DNA from: Halobacteriovorax sp.
GTDB lineage: Bacteria; Bdellovibrionota; Bacteriovoracia; Bacteriovoracales; Bacteriovoracaceae
Reading direction: 5' to 3'
Assembly (NCBI GenBank): GCA_002720865.1
Contig: PBIO01000017.1
Span: 186,001-250,000 of the forward strand
DNA length: 64,000 nucleotides
This document shows, piece by piece, positions 25,460 to 33,721 of this stretch (the first letter of the stretch is position 1; each line of letters opens with the position of its first letter). The notes under the pieces were generated by a model. It did no database searches, was not told the origin of the DNA, and was given only the letters and a program-made list of their open reading frames with translations. The translations under genes were made by a program, and so were the position numbers.

Positions 25460-25653
25460 GACTGCTCTCCTTTCTTTTCTTCCGTAACTAGTGCTTCCAT
25501 TTCTTCTAACTCTTCAAGGCTTACTTCATCTTCTAAGAGTTCTAGATTCGAAAAAAATTCCAAATCTTTAACAATCTCTTCATCTTCATTTGTTAGTTCA
25601 CTGGCATAACCGATACTCGTGGCCAATAAAACCGACAGGAATAGTGATTTCAA
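25456..25653 (-). CDS. Small acidic exported protein
   Basis: 65 aa: a signal peptide (LFLSVLLATSIGYA) followed by about 45 residues with some twenty Glu/Asp (DEVSLEELEEMEALVTEEKK). The charge is opposite to that of the very basic DUF3106-like protein encoded next, and its sequence resembles the acidic C-terminus of the upstream 116-aa protein (LEELEEFEDL). A 4-bp overlap on each side shows tight coupling. The two acidic chains may bind the basic partner (inference). Confidence 0.78.
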   Translation of the reverse strand: MKSLFLSVLLATSIGYASELTNEDEEIVKDLEFFSNLELLEDEVSLEELEEMEALVTEEKKGEQS

Positions 25654-26000
25654 TTAGCATCTCCCAGTAGAACATCCCAATCTTCATCACTTAAATCCTC
25701 AAACTCTTCAAGCTCTTCTAAAATATCCATATTTGAAAGAAGAGCTTCATTCTCAATCAATTGGATTGCTGCCATACTGCTAGGACTAATTTCGATATCC
25801 CTTGTCTTATAAAAGCTAAAAGTAGCAACGACTAAGACACAGGCTGCAATTCCATGGCGGAGTCCAAAAGTACCAAAGAGAGGCTCTTTTTTAGGAGAAA
25901 ATTCTTCCCTAAAATTATTTAAGAACCTGTCTTCTGATGCCTTTCCAAACTCATCTCTCTGCTCTATTTTTTCTTTTAAGGAACTTAAGAATTTTTTCAT
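25650..26000 (-). CDS. Membrane-bound anti-sigma factor candidate
   Basis: 116 aa with one transmembrane helix (GIAACVLVVATFSFY, residues 50-65). The N-terminal 48 residues are cytoplasmic and charged; the C-terminal 50 are outside and acidic (MDILEELEEFEDLSDEDWD). It lies directly after the ECF sigma gene with a 4-bp overlap, the usual position of anti-sigma factors and of DUF3619 proteins in sigma/DUF3619/DUF3106 operons. No zinc-binding HxxxCxxC is present, so it is not a ZAS-type anti-sigma. Confidence 0.78.
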   Translation of the reverse strand: MKKFLSSLKEKIEQRDEFGKASEDRFLNNFREEFSPKKEPLFGTFGLRHGIAACVLVVATFSFYKTRDIEISPSSMAAIQLIENEALLSNMDILEELEEFEDLSDEDWDVLLGDAN

Positions 26001-26605
26001 TCTTCCTCCTTACTCATCTCTTCAATAAACTTCTTTCTCGCCCTAAAGAGCACCGACTTAATTGAGCTAATGCTTTTCCCCGTAATTTCAGAAATCTCTT
26101 CATAAGACATTTCTGAAAGAGAGGCTAAAGTTAATACTTCTCTTTGGGCATCGGGAAGCTTTTTTAATACCTCATGAACCCTTTGGGCATCTGCCTTTCG
26201 TAAAATAAGCTCTTCCACATTACTTGAGTCATCCTCTATTAAGGATATTGAATCTCTCTCGTCCTCTCCTGAGGATATATCTTCTAAAAGTAAGTCTCTT
26301 TTCTTTCTTAAGTAATCAAGCGTTGTATTACGGGCAATAGTCCAAAGCCATGGCCTAAACTTTTTATCTATTTGGTACTGACTACGATGGCGGTACACTT
26401 TAAAGAAGGCTTCCTGAGAAACCTCTTCCACTACCGTTTTATCGTAAATCATGTTCCCAATATAGCTCATGACTGCTCTCCTATGCCTCTTATAAAGAAC
26501 CTCATAGGCCCGCTGGTTATCTTCTGCTCCAACCAGGGCCATAAGCTCCTCATCATTAAGCTTCCCTAACCTTACGAATGAAAGACCTAAAAAGTTGCGC
26601 GACAA
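25997..26605 (-). CDS. ECF-type RNA polymerase sigma factor
   Basis: About 202 aa. Region 2 (YEVLYKRHRRAVMSYIGNM ... FRPWLWTIARNTTLDYLRKKR) and region 4 (LPDAQREVLTLASLSEMSYEEI, ISSIKSVLFRARKKF) are clear. The open frame starts at a TTG at 26611, but AAGAGGA ends at 26612, so the in-frame TTG at 26605 has better spacing. It directs transcription of a regulon probably including the exported basic protein at 26738. It heads a tightly overlapping string: anti-sigma candidate, acidic protein, DUF3106-like protein. Confidence 0.94.
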   Translation of the reverse strand: MSRNFLGLSFVRLGKLNDEELMALVGAEDNQRAYEVLYKRHRRAVMSYIGNMIYDKTVVEEVSQEAFFKVYRHRSQYQIDKKFRPWLWTIARNTTLDYLRKKRDLLLEDISSGEDERDSISLIEDDSSNVEELILRKADAQRVHEVLKKLPDAQREVLTLASLSEMSYEEISEITGKSISSIKSVLFRARKKFIEEMSKEEE

Positions 26606-26665
26606 AAACAATCCTCTTTAATTACAGATACTTAGCTAAAAAATAAAAATAATTTCGCACCACGC

Positions 26666-26691
26666 GCAACTATTTTAGATCCCCCTCGTAA
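26666..26691 (+). promoter_or_regulatory. Candidate ECF-sigma promoter
   Basis: GCAAC (26666-26670), a 16-bp spacer and CGTAA (26687-26691) match the general ECF pattern of a GAAC/CAAC -35 and a CGT-containing -10. It points at the exported basic protein and would leave a leader of about 40 nt. Confidence 0.5.
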
Positions 26692-26737
26692 TGCTAGTTA
26701 GAAACGATAAACGAACAACAACCAAATAGGAGACACC

Positions 26738-27196
26738 ATGAAATTATCAACAATTCTAATCGCAGCCGCAACCTTATTAATAACAATATCTGCAAATGCA
26801 GATGAGCTAGATACCAGAGCTGATAAACGGCAAGTAAGACAGGCCAAGAGAATTAAGCATGGAGTAAAGAATGGAGAGCTTACAAAGAAAGAGACAAAAA
26901 CTCTTGTAAAGAATCAAAGAAGAATTAAAAGAATGGAAAAACGTTTTGAAAAAGACGGAGAGCTAACGAGAAAAGAAAAGAAGAGACTAGAAAAGGCGCA
27001 AGATAGAGCCTCTAGAAAAATATTTAAAAAGAAACATAATAAAAGAGATAGAAATAATAATAAAAGAATTAAGCAAGCTCGTAAAAAACAACAACGAATT
27101 AAAAATGCTAGAAGAAAACATAATGCACAGAAAAAGAAAAGAATTGCTCACGCCCGTCGTAAGCATAATGCAAACAACGATAGAAGAGCAGAGTAA
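26738..27196 (+). CDS. Exported very basic helical protein
   Basis: 152 aa with a signal peptide (LSTILIAAATLLITISANA). The mature chain has roughly 45% Lys/Arg, with a duplicated segment (HGVKNGELTKKETKTLVKN and FEKDGELTRKEKKRLEKA, an EF-hand-like G-E-L-T-x-K-E unit) and a tail rich in Asn, Lys, Arg and His with repeats of ARRKHNA. Divergent from the ECF sigma operon, with a candidate ECF promoter and strong ribosome site (TAGGAGACACC). The repeat G-E-L-T-K-K-E resembles proteins annotated as stress-induced, but no function is known. Confidence 0.82.
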   Translation: MKLSTILIAAATLLITISANADELDTRADKRQVRQAKRIKHGVKNGELTKKETKTLVKNQRRIKRMEKRFEKDGELTRKEKKRLEKAQDRASRKIFKKKHNKRDRNNNKRIKQARKKQQRIKNARRKHNAQKKKRIAHARRKHNANNDRRAE

Positions 27197-27213
27197 GTTT
27201 TCCCTCAAAATAA

Positions 27214-27245
27214 AAGCGGTACCTGGAGAGGGTGCCGCTTTTTTT
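27214..27245 (+). terminator. Rho-independent terminator after the basic protein gene
   Basis: AAGCGGTACC (27214-27223) pairs with GGTGCCGCTT (27231-27240), with one G-U, a 7-nt loop and a run of seven T. Confidence 0.85.
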
Positions 27246-28509
27246 AGTTAAAATCTTCTGGATTTAGATCTAATTTAACTTTTCCCGATTCAACACCGCT
27301 ATTAATAAGTTCAAAGACAGTTTTTGCATTTGCCTGAACTAGTGCGATATCTTTTTGAGAAAACTGAAGGTCAATACTTAACCAAGAGATAAACTCCGGG
27401 TTGCTTAGTAGTCCCACTAGGTTCTTTAGTCTTTCAAAACTCTCTTTTGAAAAATGTCTAATCTTTTTTAGGGCCTTATCATCTAGAGTTCTATTTCTAA
27501 AAGCAATTCCGCAGTCATTATCCTTAAGAAGCATTCTTTTTAAAACGATTGCCCCTTTTGCGTTCATGGCAGCGTCTACTTCTGGTCTGCCTTCTTTATA
27601 CTTTTTCCGAACCAGCTCTCCTGCTTCTTTGTAGTAATAGTACTTCCAGTAGTCCACATTACCGTATCTATCAAACTGCGAAAGTATTCCATCTACGATC
27701 AGCATATCGGTATAGTCTTTTAGAGCAAAGAGCTTTGGCAGGTTTGAAAAGGTTTTAGAAAACTGTTTTTCAATTCCACCGCGCTTTTTAGCCAGTTTTG
27801 CTAGGGCATGTTTTGTATAGCCACTAACGCCGCTACCGTATAAATCTCTATACAACTCTTCCCCTTTCGGGTTTTGAACAAGAGCACCATAACTCTTATC
27901 TCCATCTATATGAGTTATACGTTCTCTACCATTGTTTAACTGTTTTAAAAGAGTGCTCCAGTTCTTTGGTAACCAACCACTCATATGAGCGGTGTACTTT
28001 ACGCCTAATTCTGCCTGGGCAATATGAAAGCTCTTATCGACACTTCTTAGAACTCCTACTGGAACCTGACCAATATTAAGCAGTCTTGAGAAGTGATAAT
28101 AACCTAGAATTGAAGGTGTATAAGAACAGCTTGTTGAAACTTTATATTTAGCAAGTTTACTTCCCCGCTTTTGAACTTTCGAGCATTCTTCATTTAAGAA
28201 TTGCTCTTTTGTTAAGTCACTATCAACGGCAAAAACCTCTAGGGCCGGTGAGGTATTTTTTAATTTCGGACATACAGCTAAAGAGTATTTTACACCTTTC
28301 TTTTTATACTGAAGCTCGCTGCTATAAAAATCCATAGAACAGAGCTTTTTCTCAGCTTTTAAATCGCTTTTAGAATATTCAATTCCAAATTTTTGACCGA
28401 TTTCTGAAGTCGTCAAACAAAGTTCATTAACGCCAGTTAGAGAAGTAAACTCTGAAGCAGCTGCGACCCCAGATAAAAGTGCTATTGCTATAAAGATAAG
28501 TGTTTTCAT
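27244..28509 (-). CDS. Exported protein with FAM20/HipA-like kinase motifs
   Basis: 421 aa with a signal peptide (LIFIAIALLSGVAAA). I do not recognise the N-terminal half, which has several Cys. From residue 265 a pattern like that of secreted FAM20-type and HipA-type kinases appears: DMLIVDGILSQFDRYGN with catalytic Asp280 and Asn284, then LLKDNDCGIAF with the metal-binding D330-N331 and a downstream Phe, then a helix (IRHFSKESFERLKNL) as in FAM20C. An ATP-binding Lys cannot be assigned with certainty. If real, it is a kinase acting outside the cytoplasm. It lies 50 bp after the metallophosphoesterase gene on the same strand. Confidence 0.6.
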   Translation of the reverse strand: MKTLIFIAIALLSGVAAASEFTSLTGVNELCLTTSEIGQKFGIEYSKSDLKAEKKLCSMDFYSSELQYKKKGVKYSLAVCPKLKNTSPALEVFAVDSDLTKEQFLNEECSKVQKRGSKLAKYKVSTSCSYTPSILGYYHFSRLLNIGQVPVGVLRSVDKSFHIAQAELGVKYTAHMSGWLPKNWSTLLKQLNNGRERITHIDGDKSYGALVQNPKGEELYRDLYGSGVSGYTKHALAKLAKKRGGIEKQFSKTFSNLPKLFALKDYTDMLIVDGILSQFDRYGNVDYWKYYYYKEAGELVRKKYKEGRPEVDAAMNAKGAIVLKRMLLKDNDCGIAFRNRTLDDKALKKIRHFSKESFERLKNLVGLLSNPEFISWLSIDLQFSQKDIALVQANAKTVFELINSGVESGKVKLDLNPEDFN

Positions 28510-28511
28510 AA

Positions 28512-28536
28512 AAGGAGGAGTATCAGTCCCCTCCTT
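28512..28536 (-). promoter_or_regulatory. Hairpin containing an extended Shine-Dalgarno before the kinase-like gene
   Basis: AAGGAGG and CCTCCTT pair over 7 bp with an 11-nt loop, ending two bases from the start codon at 28509. On the minus strand the 5' arm is a perfect anti-16S sequence, but it is 20 nt from the ATG, too far unless the stem reshapes the leader. Confidence 0.5.
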
Positions 28537-28559
28537 AGAAGCCTAGGGCGTTGTAATTA

Positions 28560-29717
28560 TTACTCTCCAAGTTCCTTCTTCACGAGATCGTGACGACGAA
28601 TACTTAAATGTGAATAGGGCCTAATACGCTCTGGAAGCTTGGTTTTATCCACTTTGGTCCCATCTGAGCCATGAGCATCAAGAGTTACGTGACCGGTCTC
28701 TAAATCCACTGTAACGGCCCCATACCCCCTTGCTGAGCGGGCGGAAGTTCTTTGATCAAGGTACCTATTCCCATGTCCTAAACAAGGCATTGAAAGGATT
28801 CTAAGAGAATCTTCTAAAGCCTCATTATTATGATGAACAACCCCAGGATAATAAGCATGTGAATGCCCAAATACGGCCAAGCTTAGATCACCATCCTTAA
28901 AGATTTGCTCTAAGGAATCTGATCTTTTACCTTGCTGCTCGTTTCCAAGAAAGGCGTAGTACTTACCTCTACCGTTTTTAGAATGTTTGCTTTTAGATAA
29001 GACTGGGTAGAGTGGAACATGACCGTAAGCGATTCTGGCCACGGCCGTTCTTGCTTCCTCGGAGTTTAGCTGATTTTTTACCCACTCTCTTTGAGTTACT
29101 CCATTAACGGTTCTATCTCTTAGGGAATAAGTGCGGACATTATCCAGGGAAATAAAAAAGACGCCCTTATAAAGAAAAGAATAATAAAAAGGGTAAGCCT
29201 CAGTGGAAACCATGGTTACCCCAAGCGTTTTATCTTTCCAAAAGTCTTTATAATAACCACGCTCTCTTTCAATACTAGCATCGTGATTTCCTGGAGAGGG
29301 CGCAAAAGGAATTCCCTTTTCTTTAATAGGATTAAGAATCTTTGATTCAAAAGAGTTCCACATTTCTCTAAATCTTGAAGGTGGAAATTTCTTTTTATAA
29401 TCCTCCCCACTGGTGAAATCGCCAGTTCCGATAATGATGTCAAAACCTGATGAAAGTATATGACCCATTCCAGACTTAACCGTACTGGCGTAGTTTGGAT
29501 CTCCAAGGGACCCATTCAGGTCACCAAGAATTCCAATCTTGAGTATTCCTCTGGGAGCATTACCAGGAGGAGGAGTTGTTCCTGGTGCCGGTGTCGGCTC
29601 AGGTTTAACAATTGGCTGATTGTTATCTACATTATCAGGGAGTTGACCTTCAGCAATCTCTGCTTCGTTACATCCCAAAAGAAAAACTAATAAAAATAAA
29701 GAAAGTGTAGTGCGCAT
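28560..29717 (-). CDS. Metallophosphoesterase lipoprotein
   Basis: 385 aa with a lipobox Cys at residue 16 (FLLGC|NEA), then a Pro/Thr/Asn linker (residues 30-55). The calcineurin-like domain has all five blocks: GDLNGS in place of D-x-H (65), GTGDF (97-101), PGNHDAS (142), YGHVPLYP, and FGHSHAYYPG. In the first block the usual His is Asn (D-L-N), which occurs in some subfamilies. The substrate may be a phosphoprotein, nucleotide or lipid. It is transcribed just ahead of the kinase-like gene. Confidence 0.9.
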   Translation of the reverse strand: MRTTLSLFLLVFLLGCNEAEIAEGQLPDNVDNNQPIVKPEPTPAPGTTPPPGNAPRGILKIGILGDLNGSLGDPNYASTVKSGMGHILSSGFDIIIGTGDFTSGEDYKKKFPPSRFREMWNSFESKILNPIKEKGIPFAPSPGNHDASIERERGYYKDFWKDKTLGVTMVSTEAYPFYYSFLYKGVFFISLDNVRTYSLRDRTVNGVTQREWVKNQLNSEEARTAVARIAYGHVPLYPVLSKSKHSKNGRGKYYAFLGNEQQGKRSDSLEQIFKDGDLSLAVFGHSHAYYPGVVHHNNEALEDSLRILSMPCLGHGNRYLDQRTSARSARGYGAVTVDLETGHVTLDAHGSDGTKVDKTKLPERIRPYSHLSIRRHDLVKKELGE

Positions 29718-29960
29718 TATTCATCCTTGAAGTTTGCGGCCGCAGTCCTTGTCATAGCCAGTTTAAAAAACTGGTTACCCTATTATATCGTGAATCAATT
29801 CCTAGTTGGGAACATGTAAGACAATTGTTAACAAAAACATGACATAAATACCTGAAATAACACACCGAAATAGGCCCTTAACCTGTCTAAAATTCATACA
29901 GGGCCTATAGGTTTTACAAGAAAACCCTTTAGCGGGCCTTAGCAAGATAAACTTATTTAG
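29718..29960. other. Intergenic region with two small inverted repeats
   Basis: The region separates the divergent metallophosphoesterase and YiiX-type genes. CCAGTTT-AAA-AAACTGG (29758-29774) is a perfect 7-bp palindrome with a 3-nt centre, operator-like. ATAGGCCC (29870-29877) and GGGCCTAT (29901-29908) form a longer-range pair. I see no coding frame and no clear promoter. Confidence 0.5.
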
Positions 29961-31535
29961 ATGAACAAAGTCTTAATAACCCTATTTCTAGCGATGCTCT
30001 CGATGGAGTCCTTTGGGACTTTATTAAGCCCTCGTGAGGTTATTTTTAAAACAGATAGGCAGGTTTATTCTCTTTCTAAAATTAAAGATCCAATTGAAAA
30101 AGCAGATAAGCTTCGAAGGATTCTAAACAACTTCACCAGATTTATTGTTAAAAAAGGTATTGAATACAATAATAGACTTTCTTCTGGCTCACCTTTGAGT
30201 GGAGCTCAGCTAGAAGTTCTCTATCGTTTTATCCCTACTTATAGAAATATTTTGATTCAAGCTCAAATTGATTTAAAAGCTTTAAATGAAGCAGGCCATG
30301 AAGAAAAGCTTTTGTATCTTCATAATCATTTAAAACTTCTTCAAAGTCTAAGAACTATTCATAAGGCCTATTTTAGACCAGATGAGATGAGAACTCAGAT
30401 TCATAATGCTTTTAGAAAAGCTGAGCAGAGTTCAGTAACAAGAGATGAAATCTTAAAGCTAATTAATCAAGTAGCTTCTAAAGATAATCAAGAAAATCTA
30501 AAGAAGCTTTATAGAGATCTAATTGTTAATGGGCAATCTGTAAGCAGTGAAGGTGACCAGCTAACAGAGCTTATTAAAAGAAATAGTTTAGGAGGACGGT
30601 TAGAGTCTGAAGGATATATTAATATTTGGACCTACACCTTCTTTGATGGCCTAGCGAGATTTGGAAATAATTTGGAATACATGCTTTCTAAAGGCTTTGG
30701 AAATGTCATGGGTGAAGTAAAGTTTAGAAAAGGCTTTCTCTATAAAAACACCGAGGCTCTGGCAGAATTCAAACCAAGACTTATGCCCCTTGATATCATT
30801 GTAGAAAGAAGCCCGTTCGCTCTAACAGATATGACTATCCCTGGTCATTGGACCCATCCTGCCATTTGGCTTGGGACAGAGGAGCAGCTTAAAGATCTAG
30901 GCATCTGGTATCATCCAATTTTTAAGCCTTATCAAAAGATGATTAAAGCCGGAAAAAATGTATTAGAGGCTTTAAGACCTGGGATTCAAATTAACCCCCT
31001 TGCCTCCTACTTTAATACTGATGAAATTCTTCATATGAGAGTTCCCGGTATCCTTCAGGATAAAGAGCGAATGCTGGCCGTGTACCAAAGGGCACTAGGT
31101 CATTATGGTCAAAAATATGATTTTAATTTTGATGCCGCCTCTACTGATGTTATTGTCTGTAGCGAACTAATTTTTCAGGCCTTTGGAAATATCAACTGGC
31201 CTGCTGATAAGGTCCTAGGTCGTCACTCCATTACCCCAGATAATATTGTTGAAATCATCTTTTATGAGGACTCTCCAGTTGAATTCGTTTCAATCTTCGG
31301 CGTAAACGAGCAAAAGTCCATGTATGAACTTGATAAGGACGAGATGATGCATATGATGGGCTTTAGCCTCGACAAGTCAAAGACTCTTGAAGACGGTGAG
31401 AAGCGCTACAATAAAGAAGTAACTGAATGTAAAATTAAATCTTCCCGAGTAAGAGTGGGAAGTAGAAGGGAAAAAAGGCTTAAGATTAACAAGTGCGACC
31501 AAGTTCTTAAGCCTGCGGTTTATAAAAGTCTTTAA
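29961..31535 (+). CDS. Exported YiiX/YebB-type permuted papain-like amidase (C92-like)
   Basis: 524 aa with a signal peptide (VLITLFLAMLSMESFGT). The first 270 residues are helical and unassigned. The catalytic domain starts near 275 (LMPLDIIVERSPFALTD), with His in GHWTHPAIWLG (about 296-299) and the nucleophile Cys in DVIVCSELIFQAFG (about 399), in the circularly permuted order of NlpC/P60-related YiiX proteins. Family members cleave amide bonds in lipids or peptidoglycan-linked substrates. It ends in a basic tail and overlaps the convergent lipoprotein gene by 4 bp. Confidence 0.85.
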   Translation: MNKVLITLFLAMLSMESFGTLLSPREVIFKTDRQVYSLSKIKDPIEKADKLRRILNNFTRFIVKKGIEYNNRLSSGSPLSGAQLEVLYRFIPTYRNILIQAQIDLKALNEAGHEEKLLYLHNHLKLLQSLRTIHKAYFRPDEMRTQIHNAFRKAEQSSVTRDEILKLINQVASKDNQENLKKLYRDLIVNGQSVSSEGDQLTELIKRNSLGGRLESEGYINIWTYTFFDGLARFGNNLEYMLSKGFGNVMGEVKFRKGFLYKNTEALAEFKPRLMPLDIIVERSPFALTDMTIPGHWTHPAIWLGTEEQLKDLGIWYHPIFKPYQKMIKAGKNVLEALRPGIQINPLASYFNTDEILHMRVPGILQDKERMLAVYQRALGHYGQKYDFNFDAASTDVIVCSELIFQAFGNINWPADKVLGRHSITPDNIVEIIFYEDSPVEFVSIFGVNEQKSMYELDKDEMMHMMGFSLDKSKTLEDGEKRYNKEVTECKIKSSRVRVGSRREKRLKINKCDQVLKPAVYKSL

Positions 31536-32200
31536 GAATCAAATTTGTGTATACTCTGCACGATTCCATTTTCAAGTCTAACAAAGTAGCGATCGTAGAC
31601 ATAAGTCTCGCGTCGTCCAGTAGCATCAATAGATTTATTAAAAACTCTAAGAGGTTTGCCCCAGCAGATCTTTAGGTAGTCTTCTGGCATTCCTACGGCA
31701 AGTCTTCCCTCTCTTAAAACTTTCCAATAACGAGCAAAAGTCTTTTTTGAGTAGGGATTCTGTTTAACAAAGCCGTAGCTTAATCTGTCGCGCAGAATAT
31801 TATCTTTAATACTAAATTTCTTTTGAACATTTTTGAATTTAACTAGAGTTTTAAAAACGAGATTTTTAGTTCCAGATTTAAACACGAAATTGATATAGCT
31901 ATGGCAATCTATGGAACGTTCTAGAGAGTACCACTTACCTTCCCTTTTTTTCATGCAGGTAAATTCGCTAAGTTTTATAGATTTAAGACGAGACTTTTCA
32001 GTTCTATTAAAGCCGAATTTTTCCGCATGTCTGCCAGCATACCAGTTGCTACCAATTAATTTATCTCTTTCTAAATGAATGGCCTTTTGAGCCTTTTGTA
32101 GAAGTGCATTTTCTTTAACTTTTGAGACCTTTACCTGGTCCATACAACCGGTCAAAGTCACTATCCCTAGCATAAAACAGATCAGAAGAACTGCTTTCAT
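31532..32200 (-). CDS. Lipoprotein of unknown function
   Basis: 222 aa, lipobox Cys19 (LTGC|MDQ). The C-terminal part (GMPEDYLKICWGKPLRVFNKSIDATGRRETYVYDRYFVRLENGIV) has the G-M-x-x-x-x-x-x-x-W-G-x-P pattern of small SmpA/OmlA-like or DUF2845-like lipoproteins, in which a beta strand follows W-G-x-P. That points to an outer-membrane or periplasmic binding role. The N-terminal 130 residues are basic and unassigned. Confidence 0.8.
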   Translation of the reverse strand: MKAVLLICFMLGIVTLTGCMDQVKVSKVKENALLQKAQKAIHLERDKLIGSNWYAGRHAEKFGFNRTEKSRLKSIKLSEFTCMKKREGKWYSLERSIDCHSYINFVFKSGTKNLVFKTLVKFKNVQKKFSIKDNILRDRLSYGFVKQNPYSKKTFARYWKVLREGRLAVGMPEDYLKICWGKPLRVFNKSIDATGRRETYVYDRYFVRLENGIVQSIHKFDS

Positions 32201-32310
32201 AACTTACCTCCTGTAAGTGATGTGCACATAAGCGCACCTTTCTCTCTATAGTTAGAGCAAAACAGATGCCAAGAATTTGAACGAATTTTTAAGGTATTGC
32301 ATGGCCTAAT

Positions 32311-32350
32311 TTTGACGCTGGTGCCTTTTAGGGGTCAAAGCTGTGGCACC
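32311..32350. repeat. Short inverted repeat, possibly related to the 4186-4258 element
   Basis: GGTGCC (32320-32325) and GGCACC (32345-32350) enclose TTTTAGGGGTCAAAGCTGT; an overlapping alternative pair is TTTGAC (32311) / GTCAAA (32334). The GGTGCC(A) tip and the intergenic position match the long hairpin at 4186. No T-run follows, so a terminator is less likely. Confidence 0.5.
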
Positions 32351-32360
32351 ATTAACCGTC

Positions 32361-32840
32361 TTATTGAGTCAACTGTCTCCAGTCAAACTGACTAATAGTC
32401 TTCCCATCTTCATCTTTAAAACTATGGCCTGGAATTGATCTAGAGATAGGAAGCCTCTTTTTCTTTTTAGATGATAGGACTACTTTATATGGCCTTATCA
32501 TTTTTAGCCTTTCTCTTTCATAGGCCGTTAAAACTTTCTTAAAAGACTCTTTTTTCATTCTATCTTTAAACAGTAGACCAAATAATAAAGAGGTAAAGAC
32601 CACTGAGATAAAGGCTAATTCAGGGATGATATAGCTACCAAGGAAAAGGATAAAACTAAAAAGAATGGCCTGCTTAAAATTTACTGAACCTTTGGATAGA
32701 AGCTTTGGTTCATAAGGCACTTGAGATCTTTTCATTTTTTTGTATTGAGCAATAGCATGAGCTTTTCTACGACGATTTCGAATCTCATCTCTTTTGATCT
32801 GAACTGGATTTATTTTATTTTTTAATTTTAACTGCTCCAT
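32361..32840 (-). CDS. Small two-span membrane protein
   Basis: 159 aa. Two adjoining hydrophobic stretches (AILFSFILFLGSYIIPEL and FISVVFTSLLFGLLF, residues 55-90) flanked by Lys/Arg-rich regions. The N-terminal tail is basic and carries RNRRRKAHAIAQYKKMKRS. No family recognised; the topology suggests a helical hairpin with both ends in the cytoplasm. Confidence 0.7.
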   Translation of the reverse strand: MEQLKLKNKINPVQIKRDEIRNRRRKAHAIAQYKKMKRSQVPYEPKLLSKGSVNFKQAILFSFILFLGSYIIPELAFISVVFTSLLFGLLFKDRMKKESFKKVLTAYERERLKMIRPYKVVLSSKKKKRLPISRSIPGHSFKDEDGKTISQFDWRQLTQ

Positions 32841-33058
32841 TACAAGCTCCTTCCTAGGCTTCTAATTACAAGGAATATGCCAAGAAAATGCTCATAATAA
32901 CAGCCACTTACAAAATGCTACCGAGTAAAAAAGAAAGCCCTGTCCAAAGTTTTTACACTTATACCTGAGTATTTCCCTCAAGTCCTAAAGTGTATACATT
33001 TAATCGGGCATCTTGTTAGAATTTTTCATCTTAAAAAATCGCATAAACATGGAAGCTT

Positions 33059-33706
33059 ATGTCTCAAATTGTTGTAGCAGCGGGCCGGGCAGGTAAGAAA
33101 CTTGCTATTTGGTCTTATACTCTCCTGACTTTTTTACAAGTCAGTCCAATCGGTGGCGCCGTCGCAAAATGGGCACATTATTGGGGTGCTAACAGCAGCA
33201 AGATTATTACCTTAACTACCATTAATACAACGATGACTTTTGGAACTGAGTTTATCTCTAGGTCTATTCTTTCAAATAGCTTAACTAAAAATAAAGAGTA
33301 CAAGTTCATTGTAGGAGAAGGGGCCTGGTACAATAATATTAACCGCCAGTCCCTCATCAATATTTGGATGACATTCTTTGCATCTTTATTAGGGGCTCCG
33401 GTCTACTTCTTTAGTCGCAGGTCCACAAGATTCCTCTTCTTTATTAGTTTCGGAGTCTTCAATTCAGCCCTTAGCCAAGGACTTTTGAGTTTTCTAAGAG
33501 AAGGCTTCCTTTTAATAAGCGCTAAACGCCTACTCTTTGATTTCTTTTATAACGGAAGTTTGAAATTTTTTATGTTTGAATTTTATCGTAAGCCCATAAA
33601 GCATAAGACCAATTTCTTTAGTCTTTATTGGGTGCGCGGTAAGCAAGATGTATTAACCGGTATTTTTAAAAACCTCATACTAAACCTTTTACGATTTAAG
33701 GGATAA
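33059..33706 (+). CDS. Multi-span membrane protein preceding the exported AAA+ gene
   Basis: 215 aa with four probable membrane helices (IWSYTLLTFLQVSPIGGAV; an amphipathic stretch near 45; LINIWMTFFASLLGAPVYFF; FLFFISFGVFNSALSQGLL) and a basic C-terminus (KPIKHKTNFFSLYWVRG). Not a family I know. It is 15 bp upstream of the exported Clp-like ATPase gene and in the same direction, so it is a candidate membrane partner. Confidence 0.75.
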   Translation: MSQIVVAAGRAGKKLAIWSYTLLTFLQVSPIGGAVAKWAHYWGANSSKIITLTTINTTMTFGTEFISRSILSNSLTKNKEYKFIVGEGAWYNNINRQSLINIWMTFFASLLGAPVYFFSRRSTRFLFFISFGVFNSALSQGLLSFLREGFLLISAKRLLFDFFYNGSLKFFMFEFYRKPIKHKTNFFSLYWVRGKQDVLTGIFKNLILNLLRFKG

Positions 33707-33721
33707 CAACAGGAGAAAGAG

